A stretch of 40,731 bases of DNA from a virus, in IMG/VR virus record IMGVR_UViG_3300032006_000026, positions 1-40,731 of that record; one strand, 5' to 3'. The position numbers and the translations under genes were made by a program. Shown here piece after piece: positions 16,601-25,200 of the stretch; the first letter of the stretch is position 1, and each line of letters starts with the position of its first letter. The notes under the pieces are model-generated. The model ran no database searches and was not told where the DNA came from. It saw only the letters and a list, made by a program, of their open reading frames with translations.

Positions 16601-19579
16601 ATCCCTAAATGGAGTGACAGTTGGTTTGTTAGATGCATTAGCTACAGTTAAGTAGTAAACACCATCTTGCTTTCCAGAAATATATTCTTGAGCTTCTTTA
16701 GAAGTATAGATTGTATATGTATTATTATATCTCTTTCTCTTAAAGTATGGTAGAGATGTTGTTCTAGCAGATAGATCATTGGTAAATGTACCTGGATCTG
16801 TTGTTAAACCAACAGTAAAGTTCTTTGCACTACTTACACCAACAACCTTATAATGTCTATTAAATCCAGTAGCAGCAGTTCCAGTAGTATTCAAGGAACT
16901 GGTCACATTAACCAACTCAACTTCAGAACCTACAGAAAGATCATGAGGAAGTTCAGTAGTTACACTAACTGATGAACTACTATCCCAATTAGCATCTGCA
17001 ATAATAGTAAAGTTTCTTTGTTGGTTTATATTAGATAGTGATCCACTTCCAAAGTAAGTTTGAACTTCTGCATCCGTTCCACCAATTCCAGTATTAGATT
17101 CCTGAATAATATATCCATCAGAAGGTGGACGTGCGACAGTAACCCCACTAGCAGCAGGAACTACATATCTCATTCTATAAAGAGTATCAGATGCATTTCT
17201 ATTATCTGACTTTCTCTTAATGAATGTTCTAGTTGTTGCACTTCCAAGTCCTGTTGAACCAAGTCCAACTATAGTGGTGTAAATGCTATTCTCTGTAGCA
17301 GCAGTAGCAACATTAACATACCAGTTAGAATTTGTAGCATCCCACTGGATTGGGTGTCCTCTCTCACCAGAAACTTTATCTGATACTCTACTAATAACTT
17401 TTAGAAGACCACCCTTGTTGTTAATTGCAAGAGCATTGTCAGCAAGTGCTTCATTTAATGTCTTACCAAGTTTAATATTAACATTAGTTGAAATTCCTGT
17501 TCCACTTGTAATTGCATAATAAACAGTATTAGATTCCAATCCATCAGGAACTTGTCCATTATCACTAATAACACGAACAGATTCTCCATTAATAAAGGAG
17601 TGAGGTGCTGTTAAAGTGATAACCTTATCGTTTCCACCCTGACTGTTTGACCCAATACTATTAATTCCTGTTGCACTCTGACTAACAGTAAATATCTTTT
17701 CCGAACTTAATTGTGTTAAATCTTCTCCACTAGTGGCTTTATAACCCTGCATAGTGATACGAGAACTGTATTCAGTTACAGATCCAGCATAAGATACAAG
17801 AACATTTAACTGATCACTTTTTTTTGCACCAACTCTATATCCTTCAAGGACATTCTCTGGTTTTGATGCTTGATTGGTTTGATTATAGAGGAATAAATGT
17901 CCTGTTGATCCAACACCAACTGCCTTACCTGTGGTATTAACATCAATAGACTCAAATTCAATTGCACTCTCAGGAAGTGGAACTGTCTTTGGTGGAATAA
18001 TATGTGTAATATATCCAACATCATCTTGACTATATGCAGTATTTCTAAATCCTTTAGATGAAAGGGCAATCGCACCAAAGTTAGAGTTGGAGTTTGTAAG
18101 AGAAATATCTCCACCATTCTCAGTTAAGAAATGTTGGGCATAACCAATAGCAAACACAGACACAGCCTGTATAACTGCCTCATTAGTTACTTTAACGTGG
18201 AAGTTTCTATAAGCAGGTTTATAAATTGCCTGTGAATTTGTACTTAAATTATCAACAGTTAAAGCAGTATCATAATTACCAGATGGAATATCATCAGTAT
18301 TAAATCTTACAAATGCATTATCATCTTTCTGCAATCCAATACCAGTAAACTGAGCAACAACCATCGATTTGAATCCAGTTGCTTTCTTACCATCAGCGAT
18401 CATACCACACATACCATACACTGATCTTAGAGAACAGTTAAAGATATAAGGTGATGCAGAAGTAACTGTATCAGAAGATAAAGTTAAGGTAGAACCTGTT
18501 GCGGAAGGGTTAGGGGTTGTTGGTGAGTTCTGAACCTGATACTTTACCTGTGTAGAACTAGGTCTATCAGATACAACAAACTTACCATCATAACCAGAAG
18601 CAGAAATACCATCAACAACAATTGGTGTATCTACATCCAATCCACTAAGTTCACTCTCAAGAGTAACAGTAATAGTAGTAGAAGTTGTAGATGCATCTCC
18701 TGCATAAATGCTACTAATTCCTACAGAAGCACCTGTAGAACCAACGATTCTATACTCATCAATCTTAGTTTGAATATCAATTGAAGTAGATGGATAGTCT
18801 GGTTCAATAGCACGACCAGAAGATTGTCCATATGCAAGACCAACCTTCTCATAATACATGGTAAGGTCAGTTCTATCTGTAGAATAATCAGTTATAAACT
18901 CATCATTAATTTTTACATTATTAACACCATCAGCATACTCAAAACATGTTAATTTGTGATGAGAGAAGTTTGGAACAAATTCATTTGCAGTATAATCCTT
19001 AAATACCTTTCCATTAGGATCTCCATCAAACATGGAGAATTGCCAAAGGTAACATCCACCAGTAACTCTAAACAAACAAGATCTTTCAATATCACCATTC
19101 TCTGGATCAGGAACATACTTTGGTCTTATCTTTGTTTTTCTTAAATCTAAACCAACAAGAGAAGTACCACGAGGAAGAATTACACCACCATGAATACTGT
19201 TTAACTTATAAAGTTCATTATTAGGTGAATCTAAATCAAAATTAGTTGTTAAATCAAATGGTGGAAAATTATCAGATGTTGTACCATTTCTAAGTCTATA
19301 ATTATCTGATCCGTCAGGAATCCAACCAGGTCTATTATCTACTGTATGTTCTCCAGGATATAATAATACTGTCGTTTTACCAAATCTATCGTTATCTAAT
19401 CCCTTCTGATATGAAAATCTTGATGCTTCTACTAAAGCACGTTGAATTGTTTTAAAAGGACGTGTTAATGAGTTTCCCTGATTCTCTATACTATCTGTTG
19501 CATCCAAATCATTTGGATTCACATAGAGAATGTTCCCTCTCGTCGATTTTAAAAAATTATCTAATCTGGAAAGACCCAT
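13625..19579 (-). CDS. Giant virion protein, pectin-lyase-like N-terminus, fibre-like C-terminus
   Basis: About 1984 residues, one of the two largest genes here. I choose the ATG at 19579 (MGLSRLDNFLKSTRGNILYV); the frame also opens three codons earlier at a TTG (19588). I recall cyanophage homologues starting MGLSRLDNFL. The first about 300 residues (NQGNSLTRPFKTIQRALVEA, then LLYPGEH, GGVILPRGTSLVGLDL) have the RPFKTIQxAL signature of right-handed beta-helix pectin-lyase-like proteins. The middle is rich in Ser/Thr/Val beta segments, including GGAGYGSGAAGDLYNATLVS. The last about 350 residues (NPGDVTYFANPDQGGYAGWV, VSGVSTFVDVNVSGTVTATA, DAGKVGIGTSVPSIHGLTVG) resemble the repeat fibres downstream. 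A baseplate-attached spike or fibre scaffold is the likeliest role; polysaccharide cleavage is possible but no catalytic residues can be assigned. Confidence 0.88.
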   Translation of the reverse strand: MGLSRLDNFLKSTRGNILYVNPNDLDATDSIENQGNSLTRPFKTIQRALVEASRFSYQKGLDNDRFGKTTVLLYPGEHTVDNRPGWIPDGSDNYRLRNGTTSDNFPPFDLTTNFDLDSPNNELYKLNSIHGGVILPRGTSLVGLDLRKTKIRPKYVPDPENGDIERSCLFRVTGGCYLWQFSMFDGDPNGKVFKDYTANEFVPNFSHHKLTCFEYADGVNNVKINDEFITDYSTDRTDLTMYYEKVGLAYGQSSGRAIEPDYPSTSIDIQTKIDEYRIVGSTGASVGISSIYAGDASTTSTTITVTLESELSGLDVDTPIVVDGISASGYDGKFVVSDRPSSTQVKYQVQNSPTTPNPSATGSTLTLSSDTVTSASPYIFNCSLRSVYGMCGMIADGKKATGFKSMVVAQFTGIGLQKDDNAFVRFNTDDIPSGNYDTALTVDNLSTNSQAIYKPAYRNFHVKVTNEAVIQAVSVFAIGYAQHFLTENGGDISLTNSNSNFGAIALSSKGFRNTAYSQDDVGYITHIIPPKTVPLPESAIEFESIDVNTTGKAVGVGSTGHLFLYNQTNQASKPENVLEGYRVGAKKSDQLNVLVSYAGSVTEYSSRITMQGYKATSGEDLTQLSSEKIFTVSQSATGINSIGSNSQGGNDKVITLTAPHSFINGESVRVISDNGQVPDGLESNTVYYAITSGTGISTNVNIKLGKTLNEALADNALAINNKGGLLKVISRVSDKVSGERGHPIQWDATNSNWYVNVATAATENSIYTTIVGLGSTGLGSATTRTFIKRKSDNRNASDTLYRMRYVVPAASGVTVARPPSDGYIIQESNTGIGGTDAEVQTYFGSGSLSNINQQRNFTIIADANWDSSSSVSVTTELPHDLSVGSEVELVNVTSSLNTTGTAATGFNRHYKVVGVSSAKNFTVGLTTDPGTFTNDLSARTTSLPYFKRKRYNNTYTIYTSKEAQEYISGKQDGVYYLTVANASNKPTVTPFRDEAFSQPVKDLYPQTNRDTPVSDPAETKSFALPSTIGKVVVDNPQHSLTKETLNKFLNDTEIGIGITNIVSATGSAHTITTTLEHGLNRITKIGISSGGAGYGSGAAGDLYNATLVSIGSSTTGDGASAKLTVNGSGTITAVKLMDGGSAYGIGNTLNVVGVATTSGFVQAVVEVEKIYNNVGDVVRVSGVSSESYAGYNQLYRISGVDVGVARSFTVASASAVSGFATIGISSEAQIPVGVGYTLTADAYMQVTGESVPISAISYDFNSGIATITSSGNHGLSVDESVEFVGAGQAQYNGNFVVTQNNSLTQFAVNMGTGTTNPTASGTIYAYREGYAANGGVITVEDENLTGRQVPTYAGLTTTLSAAVSNSTTTTVSLTNQSSGNNDINIGDYLVVDNEMMRVKTTVADGDSSVTVFRGVMGSKADSHVINSVVRKVAVEPVELRRHSLIRASGHTFEYVGFGPGNYSTAFPSKQNRVVTPEEERLAQSTKQDGGVNFYTGMNDKGIAYSGNKKVSTVTGKEEIVDTPIQTVTGEDIANLPSINVTQVTEGTFARSIKVDGGDDNKVSSEFNGPVILNNKLTVNSTKGVEAQNVYIQGDATVARKYSVGLGTPTLAGNPGDVTYFANPDQGGYAGWVYTSENDWKRFGNVSLNKEGDVYTYDQVGIATTTPGTNILQVGSGSTSFALDAAGNLNVSGVSTFVDVNVSGTVTATAFKGDGSALTSLNVSAAGWTNYVSGGSSITYYTYDAGKVGIGTSVPSIHGLTVGANTDDASVGIGSTNLFVYGSAFFNNELVSKNAYVTGIITATALEVTSGNLTIGILTATNIKVGGSSTIFATTTSGAGIGTVTPRAGLDVVGHTRLQAASNEVRYLEVESNQIKIYLNEASTFICTVTDDISRIRLYNADQVVNTSQSFTLKLTQNSTGGYGVGINTIHNGDDDAVAVYWPGGVVPEVTTTASKSDIYSFNIFDGYDLDNQGIFGVITGQNFQ

Positions 19580-19608
19580 CTTACTCAACTATAGTTCTTG
19601 TTATGGAT

Positions 19609-19616
19609 TATTTATC
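19609..19616 (-). promoter_or_regulatory. Late-promoter-like box GATAAATA
   Basis: Minus-strand GATAAATA, one mismatch from T4 TATAAATA, 29 nt before the ATG of the 1984-residue gene. The same GATAAATA variant appears at 19930 and 28039, which supports a phage-specific consensus. Confidence 0.5.
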
Positions 19617-19631
19617 ATCACAAAAACCCCT

Positions 19632-19907
19632 CTAATCAATAGGTACTAATTCAGGATTCTCTAACTCTAACTCAAATAGCATTGGATTACACTCTTCTTC
19701 CATCAAATAAGAATATGCCCTATAAAGATCTTCTTCATTCCATCTCTTTTGCCCATTAGCAAGAGAAACTATTTCTACATCATCCTTAGCAACTTCAGGC
19801 AATTCATCAAAGGTGAAAGGGACATTCTGAATAAAATACATACAAACAATTTTTTCACCATCAGTAGTATCATACCAACAATATTGGGTGTGTATGAGGT
19901 ATTTCAT
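19632..19907 (-). CDS. Small hypothetical protein (91 aa)
   Basis: I do not recognise this protein. It starts MKYLIHTQYCWYDTTDGEKI and ends acidic (EEECNPMLFELELENPELVP). Composition suggests a small soluble alpha/beta fold; there is no signal peptide or membrane segment. A good GGAGG ribosome site lies upstream (GGTGGAGGAAAATATAGAACG before the ATG), and a GATAAATA late-promoter-like box lies 22 nt upstream, so it appears to have its own promoter. It is the last gene of a small accessory group inside the structural block, downstream of the 26-residue membrane peptide. Function unknown. Confidence 0.7.
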   Translation of the reverse strand: MKYLIHTQYCWYDTTDGEKIVCMYFIQNVPFTFDELPEVAKDDVEIVSLANGQKRWNEEDLYRAYSYLMEEECNPMLFELELENPELVPID

Positions 19908-19929
19908 CGTTCTATATTTTCCTCCACCT

Positions 19930-19937
19930 TATTTATC
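19930..19937 (-). promoter_or_regulatory. Late-promoter-like box GATAAATA
   Basis: Minus-strand GATAAATA, 22 nt before the ATG of the 91-residue gene and just past the end of the 26-codon ORF. Followed by a strong GGAGG ribosome site. One mismatch from the T4 late consensus. Confidence 0.5.
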
Positions 19938-19939
19938 GT

Positions 19940-20020
19940 TTAATGTGGATTATAAAGTCCCAAATAGTACACAAATAGACAAATGGTGACAATCATCGCA
20001 AGACCAATAAAATAAATCAT
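19940..20020 (-). CDS. 26-residue single-pass membrane peptide
   Basis: A tiny ORF reading MIYFIGLAMIVTICLFVYYL then GLYNPH. Its ATG is 2 nt after the TGA stop of the upstream 77-residue gene, so it could be translated by reinitiation. About 20 consecutive hydrophobic residues form one convincing transmembrane helix, with a short polar C-terminus. No strong ribosome site is seen. The length, hydrophobicity and coupling favour a real gene over chance, but proof is lacking. Small phage membrane peptides can affect lysis, superinfection or membrane metabolism; no specific role can be assigned here. Confidence 0.5.
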   Translation of the reverse strand: MIYFIGLAMIVTICLFVYYLGLYNPH

Positions 20021-20022
20021 AA

Positions 20023-20256
20023 TCAAATAGGATCAACGTAGGATACGGTGTCAACAGGTGCGTGTTCACGAACGTAGTTTAATACGCTTATGAACTCTTC
20101 AGGAGTATCACACTCTACAGTCTTCTTGTCTCCCTCATTAGAATAGATGTGAACAGTCCTTCTAACGGTGTCTACGACACAACGAGATAAATATTCTTCT
20201 TCCATAGAGTGTCCTGCATATCCCATCAGTATAAGGTAGATGGGATCTGTTGTCAA
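20023..20256 (-). CDS. Small hypothetical protein (67-77 aa)
   Basis: An unassigned soluble protein containing EEEYLSRCVVDTVRRTVHIY followed by an acidic DTPEEFISVLNYVREHAPVD helix. The start is uncertain. The longest frame begins at a TTG (20256) that overlaps the oxygenase stop as TTGA. An ATG at 20226 (MGYAGHSMEEEYLSRC) would give 67 residues and is the more conventional choice. Neither has a clear ribosome site. Its TGA stop is followed after 2 nt by the ATG of the 26-residue membrane peptide. The oxygenase, this gene and the peptide therefore form a tightly coupled trio. Function unknown. Confidence 0.68.
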   Translation of the reverse strand: MTTDPIYLILMGYAGHSMEEEYLSRCVVDTVRRTVHIYSNEGDKKTVECDTPEEFISVLNYVREHAPVDTVSYVDPI

Positions 20257-20786
20257 GACCTATTATACCAAAAAGAAAGAACAAATCTCTCTACACCCTC
20301 TACTTTGTTCACATAATGCAAATAATGTGCATTAGAAAATATAATCAATTTTCCTACCTCTGGTTTTACTTCTAGATGCTCAAAGCAAGTATGTCCTCCA
20401 CTATAATCATCATTTAGATAAAGCATAGCAGCAAATATATCTGGATTATGTTTATTATTATCATCCAAGTGAGGTTTCATAAAAGTACCAACAGGCCACC
20501 TTACTACACCCACATAATCTAACTTAGAAGTTTCATCAAAAGTTTTACATAAACTATTCACTCTCATTACAACTTCATTATCTAATGAAGGTACTGTAGA
20601 ATCTACATCACCTCCAAGATATACAGCAGTATGATCCTTCCACTCTACGGTAGTAAGATAAGTATCTCCACCTCTACTTGAATTTCCATAAGGCATTTCT
20701 TTTTTATTTGCCTTAGACAGTTCAATAAAAGATTGGCATGAAGAAGGTTCTAGAAATTCATCTTCAATATAAATTAATTTCTTCAC
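20253..20786 (-). CDS. 2-oxoglutarate/Fe(II)-dependent oxygenase (prolyl-hydroxylase-like)
   Basis: A 177-residue protein of the P4H-like 2OG-Fe(II) dioxygenase type. The iron-binding HxD is in MKPHLDDNN (H106, D108). The distal histidine is H157 in HYLHYVN, with the 2OG-anchoring R167 ten residues later (VEGVERFVLSFWY). AAMLYLNDDYSGGHTCFEH and KPEVGKLIIFSN are the usual core strands of the double-stranded beta-helix. Such enzymes couple 2-oxoglutarate decarboxylation to hydroxylation of a protein side chain, nucleic acid or small molecule. They are frequent in cyanophage genomes, with substrates mostly unknown. Its position, sharing 4 nt (ATGA) with the end of a virion-protein gene, allows the guess that it modifies a virion protein, but that is not shown. 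All key residues are present, so it should be active. Confidence 0.9.
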   Translation of the reverse strand: MKKLIYIEDEFLEPSSCQSFIELSKANKKEMPYGNSSRGGDTYLTTVEWKDHTAVYLGGDVDSTVPSLDNEVVMRVNSLCKTFDETSKLDYVGVVRWPVGTFMKPHLDDNNKHNPDIFAAMLYLNDDYSGGHTCFEHLEVKPEVGKLIIFSNAHYLHYVNKVEGVERFVLSFWYNRS

Positions 20787-21643
20787 ATAGTTATAGTATT
20801 AGGTGGTCCTGAGAAAGAAGGATCAGTAAATGTTTGATTTTCATAACTCACTTTATCAGGATTATAATTTGGATCAGGATAATCTTTCCAAGTCTCACCC
20901 TCATACTCAGTAATTAATGGATTAATGTCTTTTCTCTCTGCATATACATGATAGAAGCAATCAATTGGCATACCACCCATAGTTTGAAGATATATCTTTT
21001 CATCATCCCATCTCTTTATAACAATATCTTGATGTGCTCCAATAGGTTGGAGTTGAACAGTGATACTATTAATATGAACCAAATCCTTCCAATATTTTGG
21101 TAAAAAGATTTCCTTTCCTCTCCTCAATCTACCTCTATGGTAAACTCCAACCTCTGCTCCCTCAATACAAGCATATCTTAATCTCCATCCTTCTTTAGAT
21201 GGGTGTTTTATATCAAAAGGTTTAGGTCTACCATCTGCCTGACCAAATCTAGATGACATAGTTTGCCCACTAGTTCCTGCCTTGAACATTGCCTCACCTG
21301 AGTCATTAATCCAGACAGTTCCATCATTAATATTAATTGCTTGTCCTGCTTCACTATAAATGTAAAGAGTCCTAGTTGTTCCACTATCACCTTCTATAAC
21401 TGTATTACCCTTCACATATAATGATCTTTTTGCTGGAACACAATCCTTATCATCATTCTTTGTTCTACCTACCATCAAGGTGGCAAAATTATCTGGAAAC
21501 TCAGTAGGACCACCAAAAACTGCTGGACCTTCACAGTGCATAGATCCATTTATTTTTTCATCACCTTCTTTAATGGCAGGAACAATCCCTGTGCCTACTT
21601 GAAGTCTTCCTCCAATATTTGTATCATCAAATCCCCAAGACAT
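20783..21643 (-). CDS. Fibre/baseplate-associated virion protein (286 aa)
   Basis: The N-terminal half (MSWGFDDTNIGGRLQVGTGI, AKRSLYVKGNTVIEGDSGTT, INDGTVWINDSGEAMFKAGT) is beta-repeat-like, as in fibre shafts. The C-terminal half begins KPFDIKHPSKEGWRLRYACI then EGAEVGVYHRGRL and LPKYWKDLVHINSITVQLQP with IGAHQDIVIK. This block resembles a domain I recall from the ends of many marine phage and algal-virus fibre proteins (pattern F-x-I-x-HP-x-K...LR-x-x-x-x-EGPE-x-x-VYYRG...LPxYW), where it follows the shaft. I cannot assign an enzymatic role. The ATG at 21643 has a perfect AGGAGG site, part of which forms the stop region of the upstream gene. The 3' end overlaps the oxygenase start by 4 nt. 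Confidence 0.82.
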   Translation of the reverse strand: MSWGFDDTNIGGRLQVGTGIVPAIKEGDEKINGSMHCEGPAVFGGPTEFPDNFATLMVGRTKNDDKDCVPAKRSLYVKGNTVIEGDSGTTRTLYIYSEAGQAININDGTVWINDSGEAMFKAGTSGQTMSSRFGQADGRPKPFDIKHPSKEGWRLRYACIEGAEVGVYHRGRLRRGKEIFLPKYWKDLVHINSITVQLQPIGAHQDIVIKRWDDEKIYLQTMGGMPIDCFYHVYAERKDINPLITEYEGETWKDYPDPNYNPDKVSYENQTFTDPSFSGPPNTITM

Positions 21644-21655
21644 TTTTTATTCCTC

Positions 21656-22279
21656 CTATACTTGATTGTTTTCCTTTTGGAATTTTTGCCCACCTGTCTT
21701 AGAGTCTTTCTTAGAACAGGCATCAGTTACTCCTCTAATTATAGACCCATAAATTTTCAAACAACTATTAGCAGCTATATCAATCATACCAGTTCCTTTT
21801 ATTTGAGTCAAGGAAGTAGACTTTAAGATTATCTTAGGAGTTTCATGAACTGTAAAAGTTTCAGTAGCAGTAGCAGTAATATTACCTTTACCCTCTTCAC
21901 CACCACCAATAGCAACCATCTCAATATCAGTTGCTTGTAATCTAATTTTACCATTTCGGGCTATAATTGAAATGTCCCCATTCCAAGCCTCTAATATCAT
22001 ACTATTTTGTGCTTCCTCATTATCAAGACCACACATCACCTGAAAATTACCAGGACTTGTAGAACTTGTCCATCCCTTTCTTTTACCATCAATATCTAAA
22101 GAAAACTGATGACGACCATCAGGAGTATCAACCATTACTCCTGCTGTTACATCTGCTTTCTTATGAATATGTCCAAACTTAATAGATCCCTTTTCATTAC
22201 CATATCTTACAGCAGTATAATTCTGCTTCTGTTGACCATCTCCAGTTTTATTAAGATTTTGATTCTTAGCTGTTGCCAT
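21656..22279 (-). CDS. Baseplate spike-like beta-helical protein (207 aa)
   Basis: The central region (WNGDISIIARNGKIRLQATD, IEMVAIGG, GNITATATETFTVHETPKII, LKSTSLTQIKGTGMIDIAAN) shows the short alternating hydrophobic repeat with G/N turns seen in T4 gp5 C-terminal and VgrG-type triple beta-helix spikes. The N-terminus (TAVRYGNEKGSIKFGHIHKK, then DTPDGRHQFSLDIDGKRKG) looks like a separate small beta domain. The gp5-like hub protein at 28042-29898 appears to lack both lysozyme and spike domains, so this separate protein is a candidate for the spike. It could also be a fibre connector. It starts 5 nt after the stop of the 1910-residue gene. It ends with a Lys/Gln-rich tail (GGQKFQKENNQV). Confidence 0.72.
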   Translation of the reverse strand: MATAKNQNLNKTGDGQQKQNYTAVRYGNEKGSIKFGHIHKKADVTAGVMVDTPDGRHQFSLDIDGKRKGWTSSTSPGNFQVMCGLDNEEAQNSMILEAWNGDISIIARNGKIRLQATDIEMVAIGGGEEGKGNITATATETFTVHETPKIILKSTSLTQIKGTGMIDIAANSCLKIYGSIIRGVTDACSKKDSKTGGQKFQKENNQV

Positions 22280-22284
22280 AATTA

Positions 22285-25200
22285 TTACGTAAGATTATCG
22301 GGAGTTCCAGGAATATTAAGTCGAGGATTATTACTATTAATGTCAGTACCCTGTCTCTGAATTGCAGATGGAGGTGTAGTGACTTCAGCATCAATACTCT
22401 CTTGCATTGTATCATAAATCTGAACTTTCTGACCTGGTGTGTCATAGTATCCAGCATATCGAATACCATCTTCATAAAAAACAGCACCATAATAAGGTCT
22501 ACCATCATAGTATCCAGTTTGTTTCAAACCAGGAAGATCAGTAACCTGAATTAATCTATCAGGTTCAACTCCAATAGGATCTATAACTGATGACAATAAA
22601 GGTATACCTCTATAACCAATACCAGTTCTAGTTTTAACTCTTATATCAGGATAAGATCTAAATCCATTAGGCAATCTTCCACCATCATCAATAGTAGGTG
22701 TAAATGGAAGTATAGTTCCAAATGGACCTTTAGGTGGAGTAAAACATATTTCCTCACCTGTTTCAGTATTTACAATACATACCTGATCATCAGTATCATA
22801 ATTAATCCCCTCATCTTCTGGAATAATTTCAGGACATTCAATAATAACTGGTGGTCCTGAAGGTTCATCAGGATCTATAGGAGGAACAACAGGAGGGAAT
22901 CCACCACCTGGATCAGTAATAATAACTGCAGTAACAATACCAACCCCATTTATCTTCTTAGGACAAGGTGGTGGGATAAGAATTGCAGAAACACCAATAG
23001 GATTAACTGTCCAAGGCTTTCCTAATGCAGTTCCTGTTGTTGGATCTACTTTTGCCACATCAACTTTCTTTGTAATCTTGACACCAGCAACAGTAGGGTT
23101 TTGGCTAAATGGAGCATTGAAATCTAAATTGGTTAAAACTATTTCTATAGTTTTCTTTCCTTCAGTAACATTAAATTGACCCTTAGTTACACCATTTTTA
23201 CCTTCTGCTCTCAAAATATCAACCCCACCAACTTTTACAATCAAACTATCATCAACTTCTGCTTGTATATCATAAGTTCCTGTTTCCTTGAATTCAACAC
23301 CACTCCATGTCATTGTCCATGTCTTACCATTAAAATTAGCAATATACTCTTCATCAGTATTCCAAGTGGGAGTAATCAAAGCTCCTAATGAACCATTTTT
23401 ATAAGTTGATAATGGAGGTCCAGAATAACTAACACCACCTTTTGATGATCCACTAGTAAGACCTTTACCATATACTATCTCAGTTCTACTTGTAGGAGGA
23501 ACTCTAAACTTACAAGTCCTTCCTTGTATATTATAAAATTCACCCTCAGTAGCAGAGCATATAATATCTGCCCAATCATTATCAGTCCAATCTTCCATTT
23601 GTATAACATTCTTACCTTTGTTTCTCAGCTGAATATTAGAATTATTATTACTATCAGGAGCACCTACCTCAACAGTATGCGTCTCACTACCACTCCTACC
23701 AGATTGTGTCCACGTTGTGGTTCCTATCTTAATTCTCTGCACTGCAACTCCAGCAGTTCTTGGATTATCATTCCAAGATAAAGTAAATTTAACACTTCCA
23801 CTCCCTACTAAACTCTTACCATCAGCAGAGAACTTAACATCTCCACTATCAATAGTAAAGGAAGCATTTGCATCAGAACCATCACCATCCTTTAATGCAA
23901 GTCTCTTTCCATTATTAGTAACATTAATAGGATTATTTGCAGCATTTAATCCAGTAAATTCAATTCCCGATGGTAGAGCAACACGACCAGAAGTACTACT
24001 TGTTAATCTTACATCATATACTTTACCAACTTCAATATTATGACTATGTGTTTCCTTTATATTAGGTCCACCATACTCTTTAGAATCAAAGAATAAAGGA
24101 GAACTAGTTAAACTACCATCAAACAAAGTAATTGAATTAGCATAAAGAGATGCAGAACTTACCTTAAATGTAACATCTACATTCTTTGGACCTTCAATTA
24201 AATTAGTTGTTGTATTTTGTTTTGATGCCCAATCTGCAGTACTAAAAACTTTTTGATCTATTGTATTCCATATAAATTGTTTCTCATTCTCAACCTCAAC
24301 AGTTACCTCAATAGTTTTCTTTTCTAATAATATTTTTTTTGCTTTAGGTGCAGCATTATCATAATTATCAAAGTTCTTATCAATATCAGGTCCAAGAACC
24401 TCCACCCCATCAATAAAGAGTTTTCCAAAATTATCCACCGTTCCTTTAACACCATAAAATCCCCTATAAGGAAGTTCTACCTTCCAACTATTTCTATAAA
24501 CAGTTCCAGCACCATCTGTTCCTTTCAACCCCAAAGGAGCAAGAGGAGATATTGCATAACGATTCATAAATTTACTCCATCTATCCACTCTAACTGGATA
24601 CCAAGTTTTATCAGCAGAAGCTCTAGTAGTCCAAATAGGATTATTAGGACATCTACCCTCTTGTATCTGAGGTGGTTCCTTGGGTGTTGGAGCCATAGGA
24701 GCATCAATAGTCATTGCTACCCCAAATGGATTTTGATTCCAAGATTTAGCAGAAATTACTTCAATTTCATTGCTAACAAATGCTGCCTTTACCTCAACAG
24801 CAAGAACCATTGGATTTCCTTGTGCCAAAGGAACACCTGGAATTTGTTCAAGAACTGCTTTTAAGGTATAAGTTCCTGATTTAAAATATTTTATTTCTGT
24901 AGATTTACCTGTTCCTGTTCTATGATCTCCACGGATTTGAAATCCTTTTTTATCCAATACAACATCTTTTTTATTAGAATGTGGACTTTTACCACTAAAT
25001 GTAAGAACTACATTATCATCAACCATCGTTGAAATAGAATAATTTCCATCTTCAGGGAAATTAATATTATTCCAAATAATCTCATGGAATCCTGCATAGT
25101 CATCAGTAGATGCATTAGGATAATCTGGATATCCAAGAACTGTTTCTTCAATCTGCTTAGTAGTTGATAATGGAGTAATACTAGTGATCTTTACATCAGC

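Noticed and set aside
19580-19588. TTG start of the 1984-residue gene three codons upstream
   Set aside because: An ATG at 19579 gives MGLSRLDNFL, which I recall as the start in related phages, with a better-spaced purine-rich GAGTAAG just before it.
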